Made by a program: the position numbers and the translations under genes. DNA of 64,000 nucleotides from Pocillopora verrucosa (lineage: Eukaryota > Cnidaria > Anthozoa > Scleractinia > Pocilloporidae). Below, in pieces: positions 1-12,100 of the stretch (the first letter of the stretch is position 1; every line of letters begins with the position of its first letter). The notes under the pieces were generated by a model. The model worked only from the letters and a program-made list of their open reading frames with translations. It searched no databases and was not told the origin of the DNA. The stretch covers positions 6,443,411-6,507,410 of the forward strand of contig NC_089317.1 in the NCBI RefSeq assembly GCF_036669915.1, written 5' to 3'.

Positions 1-391
1 AATTCCCCGTATTTGAAGGTAAACTGTGTGACAAACATTCAATTTTCTCGCCAATTATTTTTCTCTTTATTCAATGCCACATTTTCTTTTGTTTGAAAAG
101 CACAAGCATGATCTCCCAGTGCATTGCCCTGACTCGCCACCGGCTCACTACTTTCTCGTGAAGGCTCTGTCACACAGATGTGCACGATGCTGCACTTCGT
201 CCTCGTGTTTCACAACGAGTTTGTGTCTCTCGCTTTCGGAAAAAATCTCAAAGTGCGTTTTATCATCGCGATATCATCTCCTTTCCATCCTCCTCATTTC
301 GTTATGTTTTTACTAAGTCATTACCCTCAAGTTTACTCCCAAACATGGTTCATTAAGGCTTCACTGTTACCCCTTAATTATCCTCCCGTAG
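1..391. other. Unassigned sequence left of first recognised unc-80 exon
   Basis: I see no exon I can support here. It is presumably an intron of the unc-80 gene, because the exon beginning at 392 opens with a pyrimidine-rich acceptor (…ttatcctcccgtag) and no in-frame start. Confidence 0.5.
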
Positions 392-3300
392 ACTCTGGTA
401 AACATCTGTACTAGTCTCATCCTCCAAGAACGCGCCGCTGCCGCCGTGTCCGTCGCCGCCAATCTACCATTCGCACCAATTTTGTCTCCGCCCACTTTTT
501 TCGCGGACACCGTCATCAAACTAGCGTCGCGTCTGATGCACGTACTGAGGGAGTATTGTTCACTGAGAGAGTTGTGTGGAAACTCGATTGACCTGGGTGG
601 AGCCAGCAGAAAAGAAAAGGTGTTTTTACGCCTGATGTTACCGATATTTATCAGACTTGGGTCGGGGCGTCCAGGTAAGATTGTCAAAGAAGGAATTGTT
701 TCTTGGTGCCGCGGCATTGCTTCCATCAGGATGAAACTATTCGTGAGATATTGGTTACATGCCCTATGAATAAAGCGTCTTTGTAGGGATTTTAGACGAG
801 CTCATAAAAGTGAATCCTCTGCTGTTTAAAGTACACGTTACAATATGCTGATTACAGTGAAATCTAAAATAATACTGTTGTCATTGAGAATTATCAAAGG
901 AGAGTTGTTGTTCTTGAATTTTGTAACACTAAAATTCGATTTATTAATGGTTTATCAATTCTTCAATCGATTCGAAAGGGGTTTTTGGAAAGGTGAGATT
1001 GGCCAACATCTGACAAATGACTTGACTTGTGCTCATTTCAGATGCTCCAAAGGCATCCTTCGAAGACGTCTCCTATGCGCTGAGTTGTTTCTTGTTAACA
1101 GTGGTTACGAAGAACCCATCCACTCCCGGGACTGGTCCAGTGCGGCTCTCATTTGTCGATGAAGACCTGGAATTACCACGTTCTCTGACGTTTGCAACAC
1201 CTCACGAATCAACTACATCATCTGAGGAGATTTCAGAAAGTTTGTACTGTGCAGCTTATCTTGGTAAGAAGCTTTCTGTCTGTTTGTGATTTGCGGAATA
1301 TAGATTTATGCTTTGAAGGTTCGGCCAAAATCCTATGTATGGGAATAGGCAAACTAGTTTTCTAGGCCTGAGTAAACTATGAAAAGAGATCAAGTCTTAA
1401 AGCATGTAGCGAAATTAGAGCGGAACGTCACGTTCATTTACATGGCCCGGTTTTTCAAAGGGTGGATAAGCTATCCACTGGATAAATTTCCATACTGTAG
1501 ATAGTGCAGTACGTATTTTTCTATACTTATCCGCCGGATAGCGATTTATCCGTTGGATAGCGTTATCCGGACTATGACCAATCGGGCCTTGGCCTGATCG
1601 TTTCCTTTAGTGATCAGAGAATTTTTGATTTTTGGAAAATCCTCGTCACTTCTCCTCTAACTAGAACGTGTAATACTAGTCGTAAACTTTGGTCGGAAAA
1701 CAGGATATCACAGCTCGTAAAAAAGTCCAGAAAAAGACTAAAATTTGGCATGAATTATCATATTATTTGTGCTATGTAAAGGAAAAATAGTGTTCCTATC
1801 CCTTCTTTCCCATTGCTGTGCGCAGTATTACTGTGGAACTATGTTTTTTTTGCAAATATTCCATCTCATTTGAATTTTCAGGACTAAAGGTACTGATGGT
1901 CTGCTGTGAGGATCGTCTGGCCACTGAATGGTACAGAATATATCAGGCCATGGAAACTATAGTGGCGGGGCAGATAAGTAAGAATTCGCATCATATCTGA
2001 ACTTTTTTGATAACAAAAAAACTTTGATGCGCCATAATTAAAAGATAATTAGTCCTTGCTCTCCTTAAAGTTCTCTCAGGGGACTGCTCTTTACGGAAAA
2101 AGATTTCTTGGGTATACCACGTCTCCACGAATATGCGCATAGGCTCTTAGTTATAATTTCAGCTAAAAAGGGCGCGTATTGGAAGGAGGAGCGCGTAATC
2201 GAGGGTCGCTCATCAAAAAATTATTAATCTGCACCGATTCCTTTGTTAACAAAATGGCAATAGAAACAGATTCCCCTAGCATTCCTACAATAGAAGAAAG
2301 TGAAGTAGGAAGGGGGAGGCGGTTGTTCGATATTATGGTCAAGTGGGTGGGCGGAGGGTGCGTATTAGAGCGTGGGCGCTTATTCGAAAAAAAACGGTAT
2401 TCACAAGGCTATCTTGACTATATTCATAAATATGTAGTTTTATCCACTCATAAAAAACCTAGATATAGTTTAGTTTCAGTTTTGTTCGGGCAAAGTAGAG
2501 ATCTAAAGGGTTTGGTACTCACCACTCTCCTATGTTCATATTTGGCGAGATATGCCTAAGGGATGCCAATGGCTGCTTAAGGTATGCATGTACGAAGATT
2601 GAAGATGCTGCCGGAATTGAATAAGGTCCAGTTGCATGGTTTGCGAGCTAGTATTGTATGCAGGCTTCACTTTTACCGGACAGAAACCTGGACTGACTCG
2701 ACCGAAAGTGGGCTGCTTCTTATGGCAGTCAAAAATGAAGCCACTCGGCGTAACTACCTTCTCACGACGTGAGCGGAATTTTAACTTCGTATTACTTGCG
2801 AAGCCTACACGCTGCTTAACAAAAGTTTCTTTTCCATCTTTATAGCTAATGTAGGTTTTTGGGACTTCATGAATTTCTGCGTGTCATACCGGACTCCACT
2901 CTTCTTGTTGATTTGCCCGCTCATTAGAACAAAGGTATGTCATGTCCCTAACAGTAGTCAATACAGATATATGTTGGATGTTGTGCTAGTTAATTTTCAC
3001 TGACCCCCTCGATTTTCCCTCCATTTCTCATCTGATTCATCGTCTCTAAAATTTACATGATGCAGGTCTCTCATCTCCGTCCCAAAAACAAAACTGAACG
3101 TGCTCTCAAGCAAAGAGTGTTAACCAAGATATCACGCCCACCTCTGGTCGTGAGCTCTCGCAATGCTCTCATCACCCGCTTCCTTGAGGAACTATCTTTC
3201 ATCAAACAGAAGCGCCCAGCGGCAGGCTTTCAAGATGTTGAGGAAGGCGAAGAAGAAGACGTGCAGAAAGAAGAAAAGAAGCCGCTGGTACTACAGGCTC

Positions 3301-4268
3301 CCCCTCTAGGCAGAGAACGCTCCTCCAGTGCACCGGAGGAACCAGCTACTGATTCTAAGGACGTGAAACTCCCGCCCCCACTTACACGCTCTGTTAGCCT
3401 GAAAGCGAAAAAAACAGTGTCATTTTCGCCATCCCCAAGCTTTGAAGATGATCGAGGATCTGCAGCTTCATCTCTCGGCGATGTTCGCAGCGGGAAAGAA
3501 AAAAGGAAAAAGTGGCTTTTACGTAAACAGGAAACAGTTGAAGAACAAGATGGTCACAATGAAAAGGATCTCATGGATACTAATACAAGCCAAGGCCCTT
3601 TTGCGCACCAACGAGGTACTACCATGAGGCCCGGAAAGGTGCCCACAGGAAGAGGGCCCCGAAGGCGCTTTGAAAAACTGCGAGCTGTAACATCAGAAAG
3701 GAAATCATCGAACCCATCGGCTGAGGTGGAAACTAAAATCGAGAGCCCAACCAGCGGAATTGTGGAGAGCCAAGGCGAGAGATTTGAAATGAGGTTTTTC
3801 GAGACAGATATTTTGGTCACTGACTCTAAGATGGAAGCAGCCCCTGAAAGCAAACGCTCTCGAGCGTCGCTGACGCCCCCGATAGCGAAACCCGAGTCTG
3901 TGATGATTACGCTGTCTCCTGACGGTTCACCGTCTGGACAGTCTCCAGCCAGTGAGATGAAGCATCCGTATCCAGACATTTTGGAGTCCTTAACACCATT
4001 GTCTCCCATTCCTCCTGTAAAATTCAGCTCACAATCGGGTGAGAAGCACGATTCTGAGAACGCAAGGAATGGAACGATTGCGCCCGAAAGCAACCTTGCA
4101 GCGGATTACGACGTAGAGCGTGCACAGCGGCTGAACAAGACTCGCTGGTGGAACAAAGTTTATTCCAATGTTGAAATAATTTCCACTGATGAAGACAGTC
4201 AACGGTTTCAAAGTTTTGAAATTTCTCTATCAGAAGTATCTGAAGTGCAAAGGGAGACGAACGTATGA
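392..4268 (+). CDS. UNC80: Protein unc-80 homolog, C-terminal part (five last exons; 5' end outside window)
   Basis: UNC80 is a large cytoplasmic scaffold that links UNC79 to the NALCN sodium-leak channel and controls resting membrane excitability. Exons read from splice sites are 392-674, 1042-1263, 1882-1977, 2846-2934 and 3066-4268. Phases are continuous (phase 1 junctions at the first three introns, phase 0 at the last). Diagnostic stretches are LRLMLPIFIRLGSGRP at the end of the first exon, KVLMVCCEDRLATEWY in the third, and FWDFMNFC…YRTPLFLLICPLIRTK in the fourth. These match the conserved C-terminal part of vertebrate UNC80 as I remember it. The last exon encodes about 400 mostly disordered residues rich in Ser, Pro and basic/acidic runs, as in other UNC80 tails, and ends RETNV. 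The closest alternative would be another HEAT-repeat protein, but the KVLMVC and RTP motifs favour UNC80. The gene is cut by the window edge, so the start is not visible. Confidence 0.88.
1444..1588. mobile_element. MITE-like palindromic element, family C (GGCCCGG…CCGGATAA), copy 1
   Basis: An element in the intron between the second and third UNC80 exons begins GGCCCGGTTTTTCAAAGG and ends ATCGGGCC. Inside it, repeated TATCCACTGGATAA and ATCCGTTGGATAGCG motifs make the two halves inverted repeats. A second copy with the same design lies at 39219-39365, which shows that it is dispersed. It encodes no protein. Confidence 0.7.
2150..2420. repeat. Degenerate GGGCGC-TATT repeat block in UNC80 intron
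   Basis: Several variants of a GGGCGCGTATT / GGGCGCTTATTCGA motif recur within about 250 bases (near 2169, 2340 and 2378). The block is open in one frame over 2179-2559, but composition and repetition point to a repeat rather than an exon. No splice-compatible reading joins it to the UNC80 frame. Confidence 0.35.
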
Positions 4269-4468
4269 CTTACGAAAACTAGTATCAGCATGTGTAAAGA
4301 ATATGACGTGAACCACTTCTTCCTGTTAACGGCAAATCATCTTGGGGCTGGCATAGATGAATTTATTATTCCATCATTACTCTATTTCACCTTATTAGGG
4401 CGGTGGAACACGAAAAATACGCCGCGGTATTTCTGTAAGACAGGATAAAAAACGGACGCAAAGCAAGC

Positions 4469-4474
4469 AATAAA
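4469..4474 (+). promoter_or_regulatory. Poly(A) signal AATAAA for unc-80
   Basis: The canonical AATAAA lies 201 bases past the UNC80 stop, within AGCAATAAAATAAAGG, and AT-rich sequence follows. It is the first good signal downstream. The 4300-4990 stretch otherwise holds only 3' UTR-like AT-rich sequence between two convergent genes. Confidence 0.6.
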
Positions 4475-4761
4475 ATAAAGGCATTAAAATACTTAAACTT
4501 TCTTTTTTTTTTCCTTTTGGTAGCCATGACTTTTTTTAGCAACGAATTGTTGAACCAGTCTTATTTTTTTCTGTTGATTCTGTTGATACTAAAGAACCCT
4601 TAAATTGTTTCCTTTCTGTTGTTTTCGTTTTTCGCGTACGCCTTATGTGATTGATACGATGCTCAAATAAGGCCAAAAAAAAAGTATTTCCAAAACTAGA
4701 AGCCAGACTACTGCTTAGTTCATCCTTTGTGAAAATCAGGAAACAGATAGGAAATTTTCTC

Positions 4762-4768
4762 TTTTATT
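4762..4768 (-). promoter_or_regulatory. Candidate poly(A) signal (AATAAA on - strand) for LRRC74-like gene
   Basis: TTTATT on the + strand reads AATAAA on the - strand, about 225 bases beyond the stop of the LRR/EF-hand gene. Another TTTATT sits near 4791. Which is used cannot be told from the sequence. Confidence 0.35.
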
Positions 4769-4990
4769 ACAAGATGTTTTGCCGCAGGATTTATTTTGAC
4801 GACAACCAGGCAAGCCCAAACCAACTTTAAAAGGTTACCGAAATCAATACTTAATCCGAACGTCTTGTAGAACTACTCGATATATTTCTTTTTCATTAAC
4901 TGAAGTTTTAAAGAAAGAAAGGTGTTTACGTATTGTTAATAATATTAGCCTTGTGTACACAGGAAACACAGATAAGTAATTCAAACAAGT

Positions 4991-6385
4991 TCAGGGTATT
5001 GCTGCCTTCTTCATGGTTAAACGGCGACCGCTTTCCTCTTGAGCTGTCGCCCCTTGAGGTTGATATCGTTCCCGCGTCCAAAGGACAAACTCCTGAAAGA
5101 CGATCACTCCATTGCCGTTGTTATCCATTTTATCGAAGAGCTCTCTTATCTGAACGTCATGCATTGGTGCGTTTAATTTTTTCATTCCTACCACGAAGTC
5201 CTCTTTACTGAGCTTGAGACCATCGCGGTCTTTCGACAAAATTTTGAACAGGTCGATCAAACGAAGCCCTTTCGTGCGAATGAAGGCCAAGTACACGTCC
5301 AGGATCTCGGGTCGCTTGGTTTGATCTGAGAGTCGTTCTCCTGTTATACTGATATCCCAGGAACAGGTGAACAATGGCCTTCTCTCAAGGAGAGCTTCGA
5401 GTTCACGTGCACACTCCTTATCAAACACGATATCATCGAGTTGAAGCTCTTTTAAGGCGCTGGATGTGTTCTTTTGAATGGCCATCAACAGGACGCGTGC
5501 GCCGTAACTTTGGAAAGGATTTCGTCCAGCTTTTAGAACCTCCAAGCTTTTGTTTGTCCTTAAGAATTTGGCTATGGCCGCAACACCATTCTTAGTGATG
5601 CAGTTACTTCCAATATCCAGGACTTTGAGCGTCTGGTTACAAGACAGTGCCTCTTGAATAGCAGTAACGCCGTCGTCTAGAAGACCATTCCAAGCAATGT
5701 TTACCTCCCTAAGGCGAGTATTACTTTTCAAACCCTCGGCCAATGCTCGAGCCCCTTGAACACGAATGCTATTCCAACTGACGTCTAACATATCAAGAAC
5801 CGCGTTGACTTTGATGGCTGAACCCAGAAAGGTGGCTCCTTTATCACCGATGTCGTTGTATGATAAATTCAAGTAGGTCAATGGTGCATCTAACCTTAAA
5901 GAGTTGCAAAACACTGCAATCCTTTTACCTTGCAAGTTGCACTTGCTGACGTCTAGTTCCTTCAGTGTGTCGTTCTGAAGAAGCATGTCTCCGAGTTCGT
6001 CTGCAGCTTGCTGGCCGATGTGGTTTCCCGACAAATCGACTTTGCTGATAAAAGGGTTCCTCTTCAACATTTTTGCAATGTATGTCATTCCTTTGTCGCC
6101 GATGCCGTTGTCATGAAGATTTAAGGTAGTCACATTTAAACATCCTTTCAACGCCATACTAATAGCTCGTGAGCCAGAATCTCCAAGGCCATAATGGTTT
6201 AATTCGATATCCTTTGCCACACACTGCTTAAGAAACTTAGATGAAGGCACAATGTTATTACTCTTGCAGGCCTCAAGGTAAACTTCCTGTGTTGAACGCG
6301 AGAGGTTGACGAGGTCCTCCCCTTCGTTCTCTTCGTCGGGGCTTTCGTCTTCCAAGTCCGTGTCGTAAAACTCGTCTTCTTCCAT
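4991..6385 (-). CDS. LRRC74A: LRR and EF-hand protein, LRRC74A-like (464 aa, intronless)
   Basis: An uninterrupted 464-residue frame starts at the first ATG after an upstream stop. Residues 1-35 are acidic (EDEFYDTDLEDESPDEENEG). Residues 60-350 hold about nine RNase-inhibitor-type LRRs (LxxLxLxxNxIGDxGAxxLA, e.g. TTLNLHDNGIGDKG and DMLDVSWNSIRVQGARALAE). The C-terminus has two EF-hand-like segments. The second is canonical, DNNGNGVIVFQE, with acidic or amide ligands at loop positions 1, 3, 5 and 12; the first (SKDRDGLKLSKEDF) is degenerate. Domain order and length fit LRRC74A/B, a poorly characterised family, so the molecular role is unknown; calcium binding is an inference. It converges with UNC80 on its 3' side and lies downstream of a related copy at 7689-9119. 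Confidence 0.85.
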   Translation of the reverse strand: MEEDEFYDTDLEDESPDEENEGEDLVNLSRSTQEVYLEACKSNNIVPSSKFLKQCVAKDIELNHYGLGDSGSRAISMALKGCLNVTTLNLHDNGIGDKGMTYIAKMLKRNPFISKVDLSGNHIGQQAADELGDMLLQNDTLKELDVSKCNLQGKRIAVFCNSLRLDAPLTYLNLSYNDIGDKGATFLGSAIKVNAVLDMLDVSWNSIRVQGARALAEGLKSNTRLREVNIAWNGLLDDGVTAIQEALSCNQTLKVLDIGSNCITKNGVAAIAKFLRTNKSLEVLKAGRNPFQSYGARVLLMAIQKNTSSALKELQLDDIVFDKECARELEALLERRPLFTCSWDISITGERLSDQTKRPEILDVYLAFIRTKGLRLIDLFKILSKDRDGLKLSKEDFVVGMKKLNAPMHDVQIRELFDKMDNNGNGVIVFQEFVLWTRERYQPQGATAQEESGRRLTMKKAAIP

Positions 6386-7688
6386 AGTTCGACTTCTAGT
6401 TCATAGAAAGGTTATGGGGTTTTTTTGTCCTTTGTGACTGGATTCACTTGGCATCATTACTCCTCTGTAAGCTTAGTATTTCATTCGTCTATCGGCAGAC
6501 TGACCTTGTCTTCGCTGTTTTCCTGCTTCCATATAGTGAAAAAAAAAAAAGAGAGATATCTACCCTGGGCTAACGAATGTATTTCAAGATACTTACAACG
6601 TGTATTTTCAGCCTCAGATAGATTTGACTGAGGTACGTGTTAGTGTTGAGTTTCCCTCGAAAAGGCCCCAGCACAAGACAAGCAATCAAATATAGGATTA
6701 TCAATCTCCTTTCGTTCTGTTTCTAATTTAGCTCCACAATTATGTAACATAGGCTTACTTAGCGGCGTTGACAAATTACTTAGTCACAGGGCTTCTAGTA
6801 ACATAGGATTTATTATGACAGTGTCTGTAGACTTCGATTGGAGAACACCATATTTAATGAGTACATATTAGCCTGAAGCTTGCTGAGTTACTCACCACTC
6901 AAAAACAAAACACTCGTTAGAGACTTCTTTTAATTATTGTATGAAGGGTGAATGTCATCAATGATAATACAGACATCAATATAATTACTTTAACCTTGCA
7001 GAATTTCCCTGCGTGGGTTCTTGTTGAGGCAAAAGGTTTGAAACAAAGCTGCTAAATAATTCACTTTGTTTCTGTTTCTGAGATAATGAGAGGTGGAGAT
7101 GTTTCTATACTAAATGTTTACATGAGACAAAAACTTGTCCTTGATAAAAAAAAAAACAAGGTTTCCGGAACCTTCTGTGCGTAAAATATCTTACAATATT
7201 GGAATTTGAATTACTTAGGAAACCTCTTTATTATGTAGAAGAACTATTTGTTTAATAACTGAGAAATTGATCAATTAGTTAAACACGTTTCGCTGTAGTC
7301 TCGAACAAGATACATTTGTATTATTTGGTGCATAGTGATCAAAGAAAAATTTCATGACTCGATTTTCCGTTTCATGGAAAACTTCAAAGAATGTAAATTT
7401 TTGGACTGAATTTATTTATATATTTATATGGTCAGTGGAATGCTTGGGAAACGAGGGGTTTTAAAACGAAGGTAAATTTTTTTTTAGAATTATTTTCGTT
7501 ATGGATTTCCTTCGGAAACTTTTATCATTTCTGTTTTATCTAGTTTATGCAATTCGCTGCCTATACTTTTCTACTCTGCAGCTGACTGCACCAATGAGAC
7601 AATGTCATATAATAGTGAGGAAATTAAGCTTCTTTTTCGACAATTCCGGCCAAAATTTTGGCGGCGAAGAGTTTGCACAGGGAATCTT
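6386..7688. other. Intergenic sequence between the two LRRC74-like copies
   Basis: AT-rich sequence with homopolymer A/T runs (e.g. 6540-6552 and 7147-7156). I see no exon, RNA gene or recognisable mobile element. It presumably includes the promoter and 5' UTR of the 4991-6385 gene next to 6385 and the 3' UTR of the upstream copy next to 7688. Confidence 0.5.
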
Positions 7689-9119
7689 TTAGTTTCCATC
7701 GGTTTTTGTCTGTTGTTTCATTGCCACAAACTCTTGAAACCTAACCACGCCATCGTCATCTGCGTCGAGAATGTCAAACAGCTCGTCAAGTTGAACTCTC
7801 TTGAGATGAACGCCCAGCTTTTGTAAACCTTGCACGAACCTTTCTCTATCCACAGTCATCCGAAGCGCGCTGAAATCGTTCCTGGTGATAATCCTAAAGA
7901 GATCGATCAGCCTCCAACCTCGTTTGCTAACAAAAGACAAAAACTTTTGCACCACAAGGGGCGTTTTAGGAGCGTTTTTCCTGAGAGACACTGGCATTTC
8001 GAGCACAGTGCCTCCACCTTTGACGACCGTTCCCCACTGACAGATAAATCCCGGCCGCTCATTGACCAGTGACTGAAGTTCTTGCACACACGTTTGGTCA
8101 AGCGTGGTGTCTTCCATGTCTAAATGCATCAACGCACTTGAAGTGTTTTTACGAATTTCCTTGAGGAGTTTCTGAACACCGTAATCATGGAACAGATTTC
8201 TTCCAATTTTCAGCGTGTGAAGGCTTTTATTACAAGACAGACCCTCAGATATTGCCTCGGCGCCTATCTCATTAAATCCACAGTTACTGACGTCGATAAC
8301 CAGCAACGACCTGTTGACAGCGAGAACCTCACCAATTTCAGTTGCTCCTTCATTAGAAATACTGTTACGAGAGATGTCAAGTTGCTGCAAAACTGTGTTC
8401 GTCTTGAGCCCTTTTGCTATACCTGCAACACCTCGTAGATGAATCGCATTCCAGCTGAGGTCCAAAATCTCAAGCGTGCCATTAGAAATCAAAAACCAGC
8501 CCAGTTTAATAGCGCCTTCGTCTCCCAGTTCGTTGCCTTTCAGATTCATAATTCTGAGACGAATTCTCCCACCTTGAAGAAGTTTGGGAATACCCTTCTC
8601 TTGCAAGCCGCAGTATCCCAATCCTAGCTTGACAAGACAGTCGTTTTCATTCAACATTTCACCAAAACACTCGATACCTTTAGTTCCGATTCGATTTTCT
8701 GATACGTCAAGCTGTGAGACAAAGCAGTTGTCCTTAAGCATCAGTGCCAAAGCTTCAGCTCCGATAGTGGATATACCGTTGTCGGCAAGGTTTAATTTCT
8801 TTACTGTCATGTTTCGTGCCAGTGCCGATGAAACCGCAATGGCTCCCTTATCTCCGATACCTTAATGCTGGAGATCTACTGATTCGGAGCTGAGCTCCCT
8901 TAAAAATCTCGAAACTGGTGCAATATCTAAGTTTTGGCACGTTTGAAAATAAATTTCCTCTTGTGTTTTATAGAAATCTTTTTCCTCCGTAAAGTTCTCT
9001 TCAAGGTCTGTGTCGTATTCCTCGCTATCGCTATCGTTTGTATCCTTGCTTTTCAAATGAACTTTGTTTTGTGTTCTGCTCAAATTTTTTGTTATTCCTG
9101 CCGCTTTACTGCAATCCAT
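7689..9119 (-). pseudogene. Second LRRC74-like LRR/EF-hand gene, interrupted by one in-frame TAA
   Basis: The frame runs from the ATG at 9119 through an acidic N-terminus (SDSEEYDTDLEENFTEE) and into LRRs, meets TAA at 8862-8864, then continues in the same frame to the stop at 7689 with no other break (85 + 17 + 373 residues). The stop sits exactly where the neighbouring paralogue has Tyr in HYGLGD (here CAT TAA GGT ATC GGA GAT), so a single base change accounts for it. Downstream are the same LRR series and a canonical EF-hand loop, DADDDGVVRFQE. It is intronless, like its neighbour. Alternatives are a recent pseudogene, a null allele, an assembly error or stop readthrough. If translation restarted at an internal Met, an LRR/EF protein of about 373 aa would lack the acidic head. 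Confidence 0.8.
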
Positions 9120-12100
9120 TCTGCTTCTTACAACGGAGAAAATTGTCTTTGTTTCATGTGTGAAATTTCACAGGACAGATGAAATAACCACTTTTAATTT
9201 TACCGCACCTGCGTTTCCAGATTTCATCCTTTGCGCAGTGCTATGGAAAGAATTTCTCGCTTTTCACGAAATAATATTTAAAACCCGTTGTACATAATAG
9301 AATATTAATAATTAAACGATCCCACCATCATAGTTTGCTAATTACTTGCAATTATTAAGCGTTTTTGTAGGAAATAATTACTTTGAAAGACTGATAACAG
9401 TCAAAACCCTATCCTCCACTCGTTTACTTTGTCGGCAGCCCGAGATTCTGTTAGGCTCAGCCATAATAGACATTTGGAGCGAAAAAAAGTTGTTGATTTA
9501 TCTCACAAGACGAAGTCAGTGCGAAGGGTCTTTGCCACATGTATGTTGAACAATTTAACCACAACTTTTTTTGTGTGTGTTTTCATTTTTTTTGTTTTAT
9601 TTTCTTTTGAAATCTGAGTCAATCTTCTCTCTATATAACAATTATCTTTTTCCCTTTGGTTCATTCCTACCCCTTTGCTGTATGTACATCTCAGTAAACT
9701 ATATTTACTTCTTGACATAAGTAGTAATTTCGTGATTTCAAATTCAATCACGCGAGAGTGCCTCGTATTCCCACGCTTTTTGCCGCTGCCAAAACCTAAA
9801 ACATTGAATTTTCACCTGCTTTCTAGCATCTTTTTTCACATTTCAGTCAACTTTTTCATTAATTAGTGTCATGCTTTTAGTGATCCTTTTTCGCGTGATG
9901 CATTTTTTTTATCAAAGGAAGACTCTGAGAAAACCGGACGAAGTAGGTATTTTTTTCGAGGTATAGGGCGGGGTGGGGTGGGATGGGAGAAATGGTTTCT
10001 TTTCAGTTATGCTTGTAGACTCGTTGTCAACTCAACGAGTAATCCCAGAACTCCTTGCTTACATGTAAAGTATGACGTATTGCAGTGCGCTGGATGACAG
10101 AAAGCTAAAGCTCCTGTACTTCAGAATTATGTTTGTGCTGCCTGTGAAACTTTCATGAGTACCTCTGTAAACCTTAAAAATGGCTAGCAGGCATAATTCC
10201 AACAACCCTTCTCAGTGGAGCGAGTGAGGAAACAAATTGAAAAAAACAAAAAAAGATATATTGCGTCACGTGAAAACGAGACGCTAGCACCAGTATCCAG
10301 TTGGAAGACCATTCACGACGATCGGAATAAAAACGCTTGGCGATTGAACCTTTTCCGACTTATCCGCCAAGATTTGGAACAGTCTCCCGCAATCATTAAA
10401 ATCACAGCAAAATTTCAACACTTTTAAGACATTGCTTTAAACTCTCTATTTTAGAGAAGTTTTTAATTTATAATTCCTTTTTAGTGTTTCATATTGTATA
10501 CATCTTCGCATTTAAATAGGTAACAGTAATTTCGTATTCAATTTTAATATGTAAAGCGCAATTGATCATATCCTCCTGTATGTTAATTTGCGCTATATAA
10601 ATATTAAATATTATCATTAAGGGGGTTATCTTTATCGCCATAAGTCTCTTGTGGGGCTGATTTTTCAATTGCAACCCTGCTTAGTTAAATCTGAGTGACC
10701 ATCACTAACATTACACCACGCTGCAAGGACACTTCCTCGCCAATAAATCACTTCACATGCCCTGTTAAGGTGATTTCTCAGAAATAAAACCATCGAAAAA
10801 TTTTTTTAACCTTCCTTAAATGTTCCTTGCCCATTTTTGTTTCGAAAAATTCAATTAAAAGGATAGGTCACTGCGCTTGCTTAAGAAATATGACGGGCCA
10901 AACTTACGCCATTTATGCCTGTACTGACACTTATCACGCGTGTCATTTCATTGGTTCACGTTATATTTTGTGGTAGGTGGAAGCAAGGGTTTTCTAAAGT
11001 AACACTTGAAGTGAACTTGATAGGTAGAAAATATCGAGTGAATGGGGCAATATGATTTAAAGACACTCATTTCCAGCCAAGTGACTCTTTCGATACTGAT
11101 ATTATATCCAGATTGTACTGGATTGACCCATTTACTTGCATATTAGTGAGAGAACTTCGTGATCCCAAACAATACAATTAACTATGTGGTGAGGGCTCTG
11201 GAATTGTAATCTCGGCAATAATGAGGGAAACGAGCCAAACGAGCCGGCTCGATTGCTAAACGCTTAAAAGTGGCCCTGTGTTTTTTAGTTTAGTCCAATA
11301 TTTCTTGAAAGAAAGCTCGACAGCCACTTTCTAGATGAATCCACCAATCCCAGGTTTACCTGCGGTCAAACCACTCTAATATCGTTTCTTATAAATATGG
11401 TAGATTATAAAAAAATTGTAACCTTTACCGATGGCAGAACGATTCCAGCTAAATCGCTTCACTGACAGGCTCACACTGCGAAGTCATACAGGTACTCTCG
11501 AACAAAAATCCAAATTGAGGGGAAATGTCAGGTGTTTGAGCGCAGGCTGGAATGCCTTTGAAATTAGGTTGTTTCGCTTAATGCAGAGTTGTCATCACAA
11601 ATGCAATTCTGTAAACCAAGTGCCTCTATGGATATTTACTCTCCATCACGAACTTTCGGGACTCAGATATAACAAAGAAGTGGGAATTATGCTTCTGTTT
11701 CATCGCGTGATATTTCGCTCATAATCAAGAGTGAAAAACGGCCTTCGATTATGCTTTTATTACGCTCGCCTCTGTGATCTTTACCTATTTTAAGGGCCAA
11801 TCGGTCATAAAACTAAGGAGGAAAGTTCCATGACAGAAAGTACGTTGTCGGAAAGTACCGCAAAGCACCCTGCGCCAGATCTTGCGAGACACACTCTTGC
11901 TCCCTCGTGTTAATTACACAGTCGCCAGTCCAGAATTTACCCAACGAAAAAACAAAACAAAAACATGCTCCGATTATTGGTTTCCTTCTCGTCCAGTCTC
12001 CTTTCTTCAGAAGTTTCAAATGAGACACCTGGCGCCTAGGGAAAGTAGATCGGATGATTTTTAAAATTTTTGTCGTTGTCGTTGTTGCCTAATTTTTTTA

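Noticed and set aside
2179..2559. 126-residue + strand open frame in a UNC80 intron
   Set aside because: Made of GGGCGC-TATT repeats and not phase-compatible with the flanking exons.
3554..4093. 179-residue - strand open frame
   Set aside because: Antisense shadow of the low-complexity UNC80 last exon.
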